In this document: piece after piece, positions 52,964 through 63,128 of the stretch
How the letters are laid out: each line of letters starts with the position of its first letter
How positions within the stretch are numbered: position 1 is the stretch's first letter
Origin: Pseudomonas putida
GTDB lineage: Bacteria > Pseudomonadota > Gammaproteobacteria > Pseudomonadales > Pseudomonadaceae
NCBI GenBank assembly: GCA_041879295.1
Contig: CP047152.1
Span: forward strand, 3,105,501 to 3,169,500
Length of the DNA stretch: 64,000 bases
Direction of reading: 5' to 3'
Made by a program: the position numbers and the translations under genes
The notes under the pieces: generated by a model
Told to the model about the DNA's origin: nothing
The model's input: only the letters and a program-made list of their open reading frames with translations
The model's database searches: none

Positions 52964-53692
52964 TCAGGCAAACACGAAAGCTCTAATCTTAAAAATTAGA
53001 TCATCCAGCGAAAGTACCTGCTCGTCCCGCCGATCCTTTATCAAAACATACACATCTGCACTAGAAGAAATAACCTCTACGACTTGTCCGGACCAGTTTG
53101 TAATCTCAATAAATCCGTCTGAAACGCCATTGATATTATCAATCTCTCTAAGCAGGGTTGACCACTGAAAATAGGCGCCAGCCTCGTCAGTCCCACCGCC
53201 CGTCCTGGGGTTATCAAAATAGACGCGCATTTTAGGATGCTTTTCCCTGTGCCAGTTCAGGACCGGAATATAGTGCAAACGCAACTCCCTAAAATCATCT
53301 ACTGACTCGCAACCAGAAAACTCACATCTATAAATTGGCAGACATAAAAAAAGATTTTTTCTATCGACACCTTCCACGCCTTTCAAATAGCCATGGTAGA
53401 TGGGCGGAACCACCATTACGTGCGTGAAGTTCGCTGTAACGCCCTTGAGCTCAAATACCGTTGGGGCGAATAAATTTAAATTTGACGAGACGGAGCTTAT
53501 AACATCAATCGCTAGCTGATCGACTAGCTCATCCTGACAAACCACAATCAAATCTTGGAGCCCGGAAGACCTCAACCAATAATTATAGGTATAATCCCGC
53601 ATTTTGTCTTGAAAAAAATATATACCTCCAGCAAGTACTTTTACACTGTCGTACTCTTCAAGCAAGTCACTTTTCGATATCATATAATTCAT
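52964..53692 (-). CDS. putative immunity protein (paralogue of 46685)
   Basis: About 242 residues from ATG 53692 (ATG 53683 also possible). It shares LFLCLPIYRCEFSGCES, YFDNPRTGGGTDEAG and GFIEITNWSGQVVEVISS with the gene at 46685. It is AT-rich, intact, and lies directly upstream of a broken rhs remnant on the same strand. The pair suggests a diversified immunity family maintained after toxin loss. Function inferred from position only. Confidence 0.6.
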   Translation of the reverse strand: MNYMISKSDLLEEYDSVKVLAGGIYFFQDKMRDYTYNYWLRSSGLQDLIVVCQDELVDQLAIDVISSVSSNLNLFAPTVFELKGVTANFTHVMVVPPIYHGYLKGVEGVDRKNLFLCLPIYRCEFSGCESVDDFRELRLHYIPVLNWHREKHPKMRVYFDNPRTGGGTDEAGAYFQWSTLLREIDNINGVSDGFIEITNWSGQVVEVISSSADVYVLIKDRRDEQVLSLDDLIFKIRAFVFA

Positions 53693-53889
53693 CACCCTAT
53701 ACGTAATTCGGCCCAAAATCTAGCCGACACCCAAACCCAGAAGCGCCCATCTTAGCACCCTCTGAATTGTTCAGCCGAGTGTAATTTTAGACTCATATTA
53801 TTACAATAACCATTTCTTACAGCCCCATTTGAATTCCCCCTGCCCACCCCAATATCAAACCATCGACTTATTATGCTCGATAGTTATAC

Positions 53890-54303
53890 CGAGATCATCC
53901 TAGCCGACTTGATGCCGAAGAAGAAGTCGTAACGCCATCCAAGCAGCGTGGCAAACGCATACCACTGTCGGCTGTCCTGCCACACATTGAAGTCATTCAT
54001 GACTTGCCCGAGCACGAGCTGACTTGCGCCTGTGGTTGCCGCAACCACGTGATTGACGAGAAAACCAGCGAACAACTCGATATCGTGCCGATGCAGATTC
54101 GTGTGCTCAAACACGTGCGCAAAGTCTATGGCTGCCGTGGTTGCGAAACCGCTCCAGTCATCGCTGACATGCCGGCAAATAGATCGAAAAGAGCATGGTC
54201 AACCCCAGAGTGCTGGCCATGTTGCAGACCACCAAGCACGTCGATGGTCTGCCAGTGCACCGCTTCGAGACGGTGCTGAGCCGACATGGTAACGAGGCGC
54301 CTC
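53890..54303 (+). mobile_element. IS66-family transposase remnant, N-terminal/middle part
   Basis: The plus-strand frame gives TPSKQRGKRIPLSAVLPHIE, the zinc-binding CACGCRN...YGCRGCE of IS66 TnpC, then after a frameshift at about 54180 VNPRVLAMLQTTKHVDGLPV. It stops abruptly at about 54303. The complementary C-terminal part of an IS66 transposase is found at 60129. Confidence 0.85.
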
Positions 54304-54440
54304 AATCAAATCAGCCACCAATCGATTCAACATAGGTGATAAGTCAGCTAAGCAATACGCACCATCTTCTGAAAACTGCAATCGGCTCAAAAAAATATCA
54401 GGGATTTCCATATTCGAATCCAATCTGCCGATATAGGGCT
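54290..54440 (-). other. possible gene remnant beside the IS66 scrap
   Basis: The minus-strand frame KPYIGRLDSNMEIPDIFLSR then LQFSEDGAYCLADLSPMLN reads as real protein but has no proper start and ends at the IS66 remnant. It may be a displaced end of the Imm26-like gene immediately upstream or part of another immunity gene. Confidence 0.35.
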
Positions 54441-54442
54441 TA

Positions 54443-54991
54443 CTAAGTCACGGGGAAATTTTCAGGCCGCTCCAAGCTTGGGTATATGAATTTTTTTTGC
54501 TCATCCCAATTAACGCCTGCATCATGAAAAAATTTAAGTCTATTTTTGAGCTTATCCGGCTCACCAAAGACACCACAAAAATCATGCGAATTGATAACAT
54601 CCAAATCAGCGTCAACAGAAAGATTTGATTTAATCACCCGTGCCCCAACGCTCGAGTATCGGTCAGTTAACTCGATAAGGTCAGCAGTATAAGTATCCTC
54701 GGCAACCCATTCAAAAGAAAGCATTTGCCTAGGAATGGGGCGGTGATTTACTACCACCTCGCCTTCTTCGAGAACCCTCACAAACAAAGACTTTAGCCGC
54801 TTCTCTGCAACAAAAATACAAAACAGCAAGTCAGCAATATTCAGATCACAACCTCGCCAATCATCATTATCGCTAAAAACATCAAAAAACTCCATCAACC
54901 CATTAACTCTCATTTGGGCCAAGGTAAAGAGAGCATCATCTAACTTCACGACCAAAACCGAATTCTCAACCCACCTCACTCTTTTCAACAT
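54443..54991 (-). CDS. Imm26-like immunity protein
   Basis: A 182-residue protein starting MLKRVRWVENSVLVVKLDDALFTLAQM, which resembles the Imm26 pattern of an N-terminal beta-barrel-like segment. Its ATG lies inside the end of the toxin frame (stop TGA 54987-54985), so it is coupled to that toxin. AT-rich and intact, though it ends TAG-TAA just before a protein-like remnant, so the end may be shortened. Confidence 0.55.
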   Translation of the reverse strand: MLKRVRWVENSVLVVKLDDALFTLAQMRVNGLMEFFDVFSDNDDWRGCDLNIADLLFCIFVAEKRLKSLFVRVLEEGEVVVNHRPIPRQMLSFEWVAEDTYTADLIELTDRYSSVGARVIKSNLSVDADLDVINSHDFCGVFGEPDKLKNRLKFFHDAGVNWDEQKKFIYPSLERPENFPVT

Positions 54992-56170
54992 CCATAAGCT
55001 CCTGTTTTAATAACTTTAGCCGCGCTGGCTTTCACTTTATATTCATCTGCAGCTGCGAGATAGGTGGCCGCATTGGGATTTTTGGCTCCGACTGGGCTTA
55101 GTAAGCTCGAGGTTTCCGCAAGCCCACCGCGATCTTAAAAAACTCGCTGCTCGAGCCCCCTGTCAATATTTTTGCCAGCTTGGCCGTCGCCAAAAAATAT
55201 CGGTTTAGGGGCCTGATCGGACCCAGATGTATTATGATACCTATACCGTAATACATCTTCCGCTGAGTGCCGCGCCCCTGATGGAGGGCGGTTTCCGAGT
55301 CTAAGTACTGTCCCTGAAATCGTAAATTCTGCTCAACTTGATTGATCTTCAGTAGCTCTATCTCACCCCAAGAACGGTACGTCGCCTGCCAAACGATCTT
55401 CCCGTCACTGTCCGTCAGCTCCAACAGCGTGCCAATCTGATCCGTACGGAAGTAATAGACCTTCTGCCCTTCCCCTTCAACCTGATCAACCCGCGCCAAC
55501 GGCGCATAGCGACCCGGCTCGCACTGGTACAGGATGCTCTGCCCAGGCGTCTCCTCGCGCAGCATTCTCAATGCCTTGCTAGAGAAAGCGCTTCTGCTCG
55601 ACCTCACCATTGATTTCAGCCCCTTGGCCACCCGCCGTCCCAGGCTGTCATACCGGTACTGCCCGGTGCTCTCCAGTCTGTCACCGACATACGTTTCAGC
55701 TTTAACCAGCCGGTTCTCACAGTCATAGGCGAAGTGCTGCAGCTTGCTGTGCTTCGAGCGCTTCTCGATCAGGTTGCCCCACGGGTCGTAGCGGAACTCC
55801 TCGCTGCCGATCAGCGAGCCGGTCTCACGACTGCGCAACTAACCGTTGGCTTCGTATTCGTATTTGATCTCGCTGCGTAGCTCATCCAGTCGTGTGAGAT
55901 GGCCACCGACGCTGTAGCTGAAACGCCGGGTCAGGTTATCCACCCGCACTTCTTCGCTCTGCCGGTCCGACACGTCGTAGGCAAAGCTGTACGTGGCGTT
56001 GTTTTCGTTGACCAGCGCGGTCAGGCGAATGGCCTTGTCGTACTCGTGGCGAACCCGCTGGCCCTTGGCATCCTGGCGGCTGCTCGGCAGGCCACGGGCC
56101 GTGCGCATCAGGCGGTTGGTCTGGTCCTTGCCATCGGTGTGGCTGAGTACCTGACCGTAGACGTTGTGGA
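54985..56170 (-). pseudogene. rhs C-terminal remnant with nonsense and frameshift
   Basis: YD-repeat sequence (EYDKAIRLTALVNENNATYS) runs into a stop at 55839 (NG-stop-LRSRETGSLIGSEEF where the sister copy has NGQ). It then continues through YDPWGNLIEKR, TDQIGTLLELTDSDGKIVWQ and the core end. A divergent toxin tip follows (LTGGSSSEFFKIAVGL, then shifted SLLSPVGAKNPNAATYLAAA) and stops at 54985 over the start of the immunity gene. Confidence 0.75.
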
Positions 56171-56457
56171 AACACTAGCGGCTGTCGATTTCGCCCGAGA
56201 AGCGAAGCATCCCTTTAAAAAGCGAATGAACAAAGTCGGCACCCGCTTCTGCTTCAATGATGTTAAAGATCGCTCGCTGGGAACCAAAAGCCCCTGCCAA
56301 AAAATCACTATTCCCGCATCTAAAAATAAGCGCCAGATGCATCAACACAACAGAAACTAAAACTTAAAATTCATGCACCCTATATTCACCCGCATATGCC
56401 AAGCAAGCAAAAAAACACTATAATCACTACGCACGCATCAATACTACTTTTCAAATA

Positions 56458-57123
56458 TCAATCGTCTTCAAAGAGCTCCTTGACGTCTTCATCTCCCATC
56501 TGCTCGTATGGAGGCAACCCTGTAGAATCGTCTTCCGATATTTTTTGCTCATTCTCATTAACATCTATGCTTTTCAAGTCATATGGAGCAGTTCCGAACA
56601 CAAATCTCAGCCGTTCCACTTTCTCATCATTTTCCCCTTTCGCATTACCAACTACACACCACTCCCCCTCCCCCATTTCCAATAACGAAAAAGTATCCAA
56701 TATGGCCGGGAATTTTTTTATTTTATTTATGACAGATAGACCTTCGCTGGGCGAAGCAGCTGTTTCAGAGTAAATTTCAGATACATAACCTAATTCAATC
56801 TTCTTTATCAGCCTCGCAAACCCATATAACTTCTCATCAATCTTGAATGCAACAACATCACCTGCAGAGTACTTGACAGCTTTATTTTTGCGCACTAGAA
56901 AATCCTCATGATTAGCTGAACTGATTTGCAGTTCGTGAAACAAGCCGGGACCATTAATTTTGAGAGACAATTCAATCATATACTGTACCTCATCAATCGT
57001 CGGCCGCCGCCCCAAAGATTCGAGATATATTTCCTGCAGCTCCTCCAAAAGATTCCCAATCCGATCCAAGGGAATATCGCCAATAATCAATTCAGTTTGG
57101 TTCGGTGCATTCCACCACCCCAT
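56458..57123 (-). CDS. Imm26-like immunity protein, 221 aa
   Basis: An intact, acidic, AT-rich gene. An N-terminal helical part is followed by KYSAGDVVAFKIDEKLYGFA, the barrel-like signature seen in Imm26-type proteins, and an acidic end (DEDVKELFEDD). Its start overlaps the end of the toxin frame at 57092. Role inferred. Confidence 0.55.
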   Translation of the reverse strand: MGWWNAPNQTELIIGDIPLDRIGNLLEELQEIYLESLGRRPTIDEVQYMIELSLKINGPGLFHELQISSANHEDFLVRKNKAVKYSAGDVVAFKIDEKLYGFARLIKKIELGYVSEIYSETAASPSEGLSVINKIKKFPAILDTFSLLEMGEGEWCVVGNAKGENDEKVERLRFVFGTAPYDLKSIDVNENEQKISEDDSTGLPPYEQMGDEDVKELFEDD

Positions 57124-58490
57124 CGTTAAAACTCCTCAGCAGGCTATGGAGCTCGACATTGATTTTTTCTGCCGAGAGTTGATGTTTTTCATTGAAGCTA
57201 TTTTCAAAGTACTGCTGGCGAGTTGCGGATCTCATTTCCCTCTCATGGTCGTACGAATTAATCTTATTACCTCCATTGGTGTCAGATATTGTAGTGCAAA
57301 GTCGATTCTTCATCCAAGTACTGGCCCTGGTACCGAAGGTTCTGCTCGACCTCACCGATAACCAGTTGCTCTAACGCTCCCCACGAACGATATGTCGCCT
57401 GCCAAACGATTTTGCCGTCACTGTCCGTCAGCTCCAGCGGCGTACCAATCTGGTCCGTATGGAAGTAATAGACCTTCTGACCTTCCCCTTCAACCTGATC
57501 AGCCCGCGCCAACGGCGCATAGCTACCCGGCTCGTACAGGTACAAGATGCTCTTCGCAGGCGTCTCCTCACGCAGCATCCTCAGCCCGTGCCAGAGGAAG
57601 CGCTTCTGTTCGAGTTCGCCGTTGATTTCCGCCTGCTTGGCCACCCGCCGCCCAAGGCTGTCGTACCGGCACTCGCCTCGGCTTTCCAACTTGCCATCGA
57701 CCACCGTCTCCGCCCGCACCAGCCGGTTCTCGCAGTCATAGCTAAAGCTCTGCAGCTTGCTGTGCCCCGAGCGCTTCTCGATCAGGTTTCCCCACGGGTC
57801 GTAGCGGAATTCCTCGCTCCCGATCAGCGAACCGGTATCGCGGCTGCGCAACTGGCCGTTGGCTTCTGCCAGCCCTTGCGCCCCATGGCGTCATAACTGA
57901 AGCAACTGGTGAGCTTGCCCTGGGTCCGGTACACCTCACGGTGCAGGTCATCGCGCTCCATGTCGCTGATCACCTGACCATCCAGGTTCAGCTGGTGCAG
58001 GTGGCCGCTGCCGTAGTACAGGCGATTGACCTTGCGCCCATCCGGCAGGGTCAGCGTGGTCAGGTTGCTGAGTGGGTCGTACTCGTAGCCGAGCGTGCTG
58101 TCAGGGGTGATTTCTTGGGTCAGACGGCCGAGCAGGTCGTAGGTGTATTCAATCTTTTCTTCCGTGATCCCAAGCTGCTTGCCGATCCCGGTCGGTAGCC
58201 GCTCGATGCTCAGCAAACGGTCACCGTCGTCATAGGTGAATCGCTGTTGTGCGTCGCTATTCAGTTTGGTGATCAGGCGACCAATGGCATCACGCTCGAA
58301 CAGCGTATGGCGCTCGGGCCGTGCGCATCAGGCGAGTGGTCTGGCCCTTGCCGTCGGTGTGGCTGAGCACCTGACCGTAGACGTTGTAGGTAAAGGTTTC
58401 CGTGGTGCCGTCCGGGTGGCTGATGCGCTGCACTTCGCCGTCGGGCTTGCGCGCCAGCGTGGTGGTCTTGTTCAGCGCATTAGTTAAGTT
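57092..58490 (-). pseudogene. rhs C-terminal remnant
   Basis: Reading down the minus strand: YD repeats (FTYNVYGQVLSHTDGKGQTT; YEYDPLSNLTTLTLPDGRKV; DAMGRKGWQ) with a frameshift near 57860 (the sister sequence would read KANGQLRSRDTG). Then an intact core stretch to LDEESTLHYNI and a stop at 57282. In a shifted frame NKINSYDHEREMRSATRQQY and FENSFNEKHQLSAEKINVEL continue to 57092, the likely toxin tip. Confidence 0.75.
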
Positions 58491-58851
58491 AGTCAGATGA
58501 CGTAAGAACTAAGAACTTGCAAGAAAATGATAGCTCTCCCCAAGCGATTACACACTACTAATTTTTAAAAAACAAAACCACACAGAAAACGAACCAATTA
58601 AACCTTATTTCAAAACAACAGCACGAAGCCATCGTCGTAGGTGAATTGCTAATGGGTTTCCAGATTGAGCTTGATAATCAAGCGACCCATGGTGGCGCGC
58701 GCGAACAGACTGCGGCCTTACGGTACTCTCTGTTCGAGCCGTAGCCAATGTCAACTCTGGCTTCGGCAAGCAAGAAAAATCACAGCACATTGAAAACGGG
58801 GCGAAGCCAGTAGTCCAATCAACACCTCAGCATCGCCATAATTAACAATAA
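58491..58851. other. AT-rich spacer with a worn rhs scrap
   Basis: 58491-58610 is AT-rich with no gene. 58620-58740 resembles rhs YD-repeat DNA (compare 58220-58300) but is too degraded to translate. Confidence 0.5.
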
Positions 58852-59547
58852 TCAATGAAATTTAACCATCAACTCATTACGAGACTTAGTATCTTCTAGG
58901 AATATCGCCATCCATGCATCCATAATTTCAAAAATATCAATCCCCATTTCTGGAGTCACAGGATCTTCATGCCACCATATCAAACCTTCCGTATCATCTT
59001 GCTTGTCGGCCTCTACCGCGACATAGTCTCCGGCGCCATTCGAGAATACCGTAATCCACTTATCAGCAAAAGAGTCGTCCTCCTCATCAACTAAGTCGGA
59101 AACACGTGACTGGTCACTAAGGCATTGCGGCCCCATTGAGCGCGCTGGAAAGAAAGTGTACCCATCATGCACTTCACGATAAAAATCTTGAAGCCTACTG
59201 GGAAGGTGCTTGAATTCCCCAGCCTCAGCCCTTTCCACAGGCCTCCCCCCTACATAATAGTAGAAACTGGTGCCATCATGAAAGACATACACCATTTCAA
59301 TCTCAGCATCTATCAATAATACGGTGCCCAGCAGGCAGTCCTTGAACAGCGCGAGCGTTGTTGGAAACTCATTTAAAAATGAATCCCAACCTTCAGGATA
59401 TACAGGCGCAAGATCAAGACCAAGCCCGAAACCCTCCCAACTAGCGGGCAAGACGACATCTTGAGGGATGTCTTTGAGATCAAAGCACAACTTACGACCA
59501 GAAAACTCAACACTGAGATCTTGCAAAATATTATCAAGAGTAATCAT
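58852..59547 (-). CDS. SMI1/KNR4-like immunity protein, intact copy
   Basis: A 231-residue acidic protein with the SMI1/KNR4 (SUKH-type) look: LPASWEGFGLGLDLAPVY near residue 33, HLPSRLQDFYREVHDGYTFF, FSNGAGDYVAVEADKQ and WWHEDPVTPEMGIDIFEIMD. ATG 59547 is 10 nt after the stop of the HNH toxin fragment. It is the intact sister of the frameshifted gene at 47609, so the same toxin-immunity pair occurs twice. Confidence 0.75.
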   Translation of the reverse strand: MITLDNILQDLSVEFSGRKLCFDLKDIPQDVVLPASWEGFGLGLDLAPVYPEGWDSFLNEFPTTLALFKDCLLGTVLLIDAEIEMVYVFHDGTSFYYYVGGRPVERAEAGEFKHLPSRLQDFYREVHDGYTFFPARSMGPQCLSDQSRVSDLVDEEDDSFADKWITVFSNGAGDYVAVEADKQDDTEGLIWWHEDPVTPEMGIDIFEIMDAWMAIFLEDTKSRNELMVKFH

Positions 59548-59557
59548 TTAATTTCTC

Positions 59558-60128
59558 CTACAAAACACCAGATATCATTTCTCGCAACTCAACTTCCAAT
59601 TTCATCGCTCGCCCCATCATACTACTTCTGAAACCAGGAACAACATCTACTCCACCTTTTTATACTGAGCCCATTCTGAGTAAGTTTTAGCGCCGCGCGA
59701 GGTATTAGCAGTCTCACTCAACCCATGAAAACTAGGCTTGTAATTCAATATCTCGCCTTGCTGTTCAAATGTCAACTTATCAAATCTTTTCATTTCTGTA
59801 ATCGTCTTCATCGGGACGATATGATCAGCATGCAGCGGCTTTGTAACTTCCAGCCCCGGCAGCGCTGGATCCTTCATGGGTAATACAACATCCTTATTCA
59901 CCATCGCCTGGATTTCTTTGCTGGGCGTCTTCGCTCGCAACTTCTGGCAAAGCTGTGGAGATATTCCTTTCTTAGGTGTAGGTGGAGGTGCAGCCCGTCT
60001 AACAACTTTAATATTCCCGAGGTTAGAACCGAAACCATGAGACCGGATCTCATATCGGGCGTCAAATGCTTTTCCGCCTTTCGCGCCTAGGCCACCTCCT
60101 AACAGAGCCCCACCAAACGCCATCAGCT
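59558..60128 (-). pseudogene. HNH nuclease toxin C-terminal fragment, frameshifted
   Basis: It runs from [20 protein letters not shown] through KGISPQLCQKLRAKTPSKEI to LHADHIVPMKTITEMKRFDK and LSETANTSRGAKTYSEWAQ. After a slip in an A5 run near 59659 it continues GGVDVVPGFRSSMMGRAMKL to a stop at 59558. The DHIVPM part is the HNH-like core. The upstream PAAR part has been replaced by an IS66 remnant at 60129. Confidence 0.75.
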
Positions 60129-60681
60129 GCGCCGCAAGTTCGTCGAAGCGCAGAAAGTACAACCCAAGGGCAAAACAGGACGCGCTGACATCGCATTGAA
60201 CCTGATCAATAAGCTCTATGGCGTCGAGCGCGACTTGAAGGACAGTGACGACGAAGATCGTAAGGTTGCCCGCATGAAGCGCAGCCTGCCATTGCTGACT
60301 CAGCTGAAAAACTGGGTAGAGAAAACGCAACCTCAGGTCACGACGCAGAATGCCTTGGGCAAGGCCATCGGTTACTTGGCCAGCAACTGGAGCAAATTGG
60401 AACGCTACGTCGAGCACGGCTACTTGCCGATGGACAACAACGCGGCTGAGCGTGCGATCCGCCCGTTTGTCATCGGGAGAAAGAACTGGTTGTTCAGTGA
60501 CACGCCCAAAGGTGCCACTGCCAGCGCACAACTTTACAGCTTGGTAGAAACGGCCAAAGCCAACAGCCAAGAACCCTATGCGTGGCTGCACCACGCACTG
60601 GAACGCCTGCCGCAGGCGTGCTCAGTCGAAGACTACGAAGCGCTACTGCCATGGAATTGCACACCTCACATACACAGCTAG
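60129..60681 (+). mobile_element. IS66-family transposase remnant, C-terminal part
   Basis: Plus-strand coding of an IS66 TnpC end: [40 protein letters not shown] with the catalytic Glu, [20 protein letters not shown] and [20 protein letters not shown] to the stop at 60681. It lacks the N-terminal half, which is represented at 53890. Confidence 0.85.
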
Positions 60682-60721
60682 GTGCGCTGCCCATCTTTGG
60701 TTAGGTGGGGTTTATGGAGCG

Positions 60722-61336
60722 CTTACAAACGAAGAAGGGCAAACAGTACTATTTCGGCATGAAGGCCCACATCGGCGCGGATGCTGAATCGGGTCTGGTG
60801 CATCACGTTCATGGTACCGCCGCGAACGTAGCTGACGTGACGGAGGTCGCTCAGCTATTGCATGGCGAAGAGAATGTCGTGTGTGCGGATGCGGGTTACA
60901 CAGGCGTGGAAAAGCGGCCAGAACACGAGGGACGGCAGGTGATATGGCAGGTCGCTGCCCGCCGCAGCACCTACAAGCAGTTGAGCAAACGCAGCGTGCT
61001 CTACCAAGCCAAGCGCGAGATCGAAAAGGCCAAGGCGCAAGTGCGTGCGAAGGTGGAGCACCCGTTCCGGGTGATCAAACGCCAGTTCGGCTATGTAAAG
61101 ACTCGTTTTCGCGGCTTGGCCAAGAACACGGCGCAACTGACCACGCTGTTTGCCCTGTCGAGTCTGTGGATGGTGCCCCGGCAATTATTGCCTGTTGCGG
61201 GAGAGGTGCGGCCGTGAGTCCAGATAACCAAGGCTTTGCCTTGGTTATCCAATAATCAGCGACTGAAAATCGGGCTTTTCGGCATCCCTAAGCCGCCCAT
61301 TTTCGACTGATGAGCAACTTGTTCGGAGTTTCCCTA
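60722..61336 (+). mobile_element. IS5-family remnant (C-terminal transposase and right end)
   Basis: Plus-strand frame from about KKGKQYYFGMKAHIGADAES to [10 protein letters not shown] (stop 61217), the last about 165 residues of an IS5 transposase closest to the element at 38892. The IS right end follows and finishes ACTTGTTCGGAGTTTCCCTAA near 61336. The N-terminal half is missing. Confidence 0.85.
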
Positions 61337-61602
61337 AACCGCTGAACATAACCGTTAATGTGGCGGAAAGAGCCGTTGGATAACTCGATTTCTACCGTGG
61401 CCTGGCTGCCAATCAGTGACTTGAGCTTTACATCGCTCTGTTGGCTGAGCAAGGCCAGATCGAATTCATAGAGCTTGGAAAGCTCTTCAGTGCCGGAAAA
61501 GTGCTCAAGCAAAAACTCATCGTTGGCTGTTTGTGTCAGGATATTCAGCTTGAACAATCGCCTGTTTTGCGGCGCGAGCATGGAAAGAACGTCAGTTAGC
61601 AT
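61337..61602 (-). pseudogene. vgrG N-terminal fragment
   Basis: MLTDVLSMLAPQNRRLFKLN to ATVEIELSNGSFRHINGYVQRF, the first about 88 residues of a VgrG different from that at 44939. It is cut by the IS right end at 61336; a few IS-derived residues follow to a stop at 61288. Confidence 0.8.
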
Positions 61603-61627
61603 AATTTACTCCCTGTAACGGTGAACA

Positions 61628-62323
61628 TCAGCGCGCCCGTACGGCGAAAAGCCTGCCCAACCACGAGGCAGCACGCATGCTCTGAATAGTTTCAATATCC
61701 ATGAACGTGTATTGACGGTTTTCCTTCGCTTCGCGCACTTTCAGATCTCTGAGTGCACTGATCTTGTCACGATTGTAAAACACCATGAACACGGACATTA
61801 GCGCAAAGAAGTAGATCAACCCGGTGGCCGGCACGTCATGGCTTTTCATCAGCGGATAGATCACGCTGCTCAAGCCCGCCGCCAAACCCGCCTGCCACCA
61901 CTGAACTTTCCGGGGCGGCTCGATGGATTCCACGCGCTGCCCTTTAAAATGGAGAATATCACTTTTACTGCGCCAGTAATAAGCCATTGCATAGGTCAAC
62001 AACACCAGCACGACGGGCGCGAGCCCTAACATCAAAGAAGTTGCCGCTCCCAACTTCATTTTTTTGTAGGTAACACCCAGTGTCAGCAGCGATGCGAACA
62101 TTGGTGCAACTGACATATTGAAGAACATACGCAAATTCGCGAAACTTAGAAAGTGCTCACTGCGGTAAGCACAATTGATGCACCACAACGTCATAACGAT
62201 AATGATCAGGATCGCCGGCACCGCCATGAATGGCGGCGCCACTCCGGTCATCATCAGGGCCAATATCACAACCAGCAGCCACACCGACCAGATTTTTTTA
62301 AAAAAACGTTCTGTGTTAAACAT
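61628..62323 (-). CDS. multi-pass membrane protein, likely immunity protein
   Basis: A 231-residue protein with about five hydrophobic segments (VWLLVVILALMMTGVAPPF; FMAVPAILIIIVMTLWCI; SLMLGLAPVVLVLLTYAMAY; ATGLIYFFALMSVFMVFY). Its ATG (62323) abuts the stop of the toxin fragment (TAA 62326-62324), so they were one unit. A membrane immunity protein is what one expects against a pore-forming or periplasm-acting effector. Family unknown. Confidence 0.6.
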   Translation of the reverse strand: MFNTERFFKKIWSVWLLVVILALMMTGVAPPFMAVPAILIIIVMTLWCINCAYRSEHFLSFANLRMFFNMSVAPMFASLLTLGVTYKKMKLGAATSLMLGLAPVVLVLLTYAMAYYWRSKSDILHFKGQRVESIEPPRKVQWWQAGLAAGLSSVIYPLMKSHDVPATGLIYFFALMSVFMVFYNRDKISALRDLKVREAKENRQYTFMDIETIQSMRAASWLGRLFAVRAR

Positions 62324-62683
62324 TTAATCCTTCCCCTTCAAGAAATTACCCAGGGTAGTGCCCATCCCCGAAAAATCGTCACTCATGACAAACTGAACTG
62401 CCAAACCCGCACCCAAAGACAAGGCAATCACGACTATAGCCGGCCCTGTCAGCCCGCCGACCAATACACCGACACCAAAGGCCAATGCATTGGTCGGCTG
62501 GGTGTAAGCTGACTTCTGGAAGAACTCCGAGATGCTTTTTGCCTCCGTCGCATCTAGGTAAGCCTGGGTGCCGGACGCCAATGCGCCGCCGGCCCCCGTC
62601 AGTACTTTAACTACGCCACGGCTGCTGTACCCGGCCGCCAAATCTGCGTCCGGTTCAGCTGGTGAACGCCCAGCAACGAACGA
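62324..62683 (-). pseudogene. C-terminal fragment of a type VI effector-like protein
   Basis: About 115 residues from DADLAAGYSSRGVVKVLTGA to TTLGNFLKGKD, with glycine-rich hydrophobic stretches (ALAFGVGVLVGGLTGPAIVV, ALSLGAGLAVQFVM) like a membrane-inserting end. The upstream part is cut off by an IS5 remnant at 62684. It pairs with the membrane protein at 61628. Confidence 0.6.
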
Positions 62684-63003
62684 AAGATCGAAAAGGCCAA
62701 GGCGCAAGTGCGTGCGAAGGTGGAGCACCCGTTCCGGGTGATCAAACGCCAGTTCGGCTATGTAAAGACTCGTTTTCGCGGCTTGGCCAAGAACACGACG
62801 CAACTGACCACGCTGTTTGCCCTGTCGAGTCTGTGGATGGTGCGCCGGCAATTATTGCCTGTTGCGGGAGAGGTGCGGCCGTGAGTCCAGATAACCAAGG
62901 CTTTGCCTTGGTTATCCAATAATCAGCGACTGAAAATCGGGCTTTTCGGCATCCCTAAGCCGCCCATTTTCGACTGATGAGCAACTTGTTCGGAGTTTCC
63001 CTA
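62684..63003 (+). mobile_element. IS5-family remnant, duplicate of the 61-kb one
   Basis: 320 nt almost identical to 61018-61336: transposase end [20 protein letters not shown] to [10 protein letters not shown], then the same IS right end. The two form a direct repeat around the vgrG-effector-membrane protein module (61337-62683). Confidence 0.85.
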
Positions 63004-63128
63004 AGCCCTAAGATAGCAAACCTTGCCCCAACTCATAAAAATTGCACAACGATACAATTACATACCACTTATTCAACAACTTTCAACCAACATACACCAA
63101 CAAAAATCCACAATGAATTCACTACAAC

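Noticed and set aside
56171..56457. Possible IS or gene fragment between rhs remnant and immunity gene
   Set aside because: Short frames on both strands look partly protein-like but match nothing I can name and lack starts.
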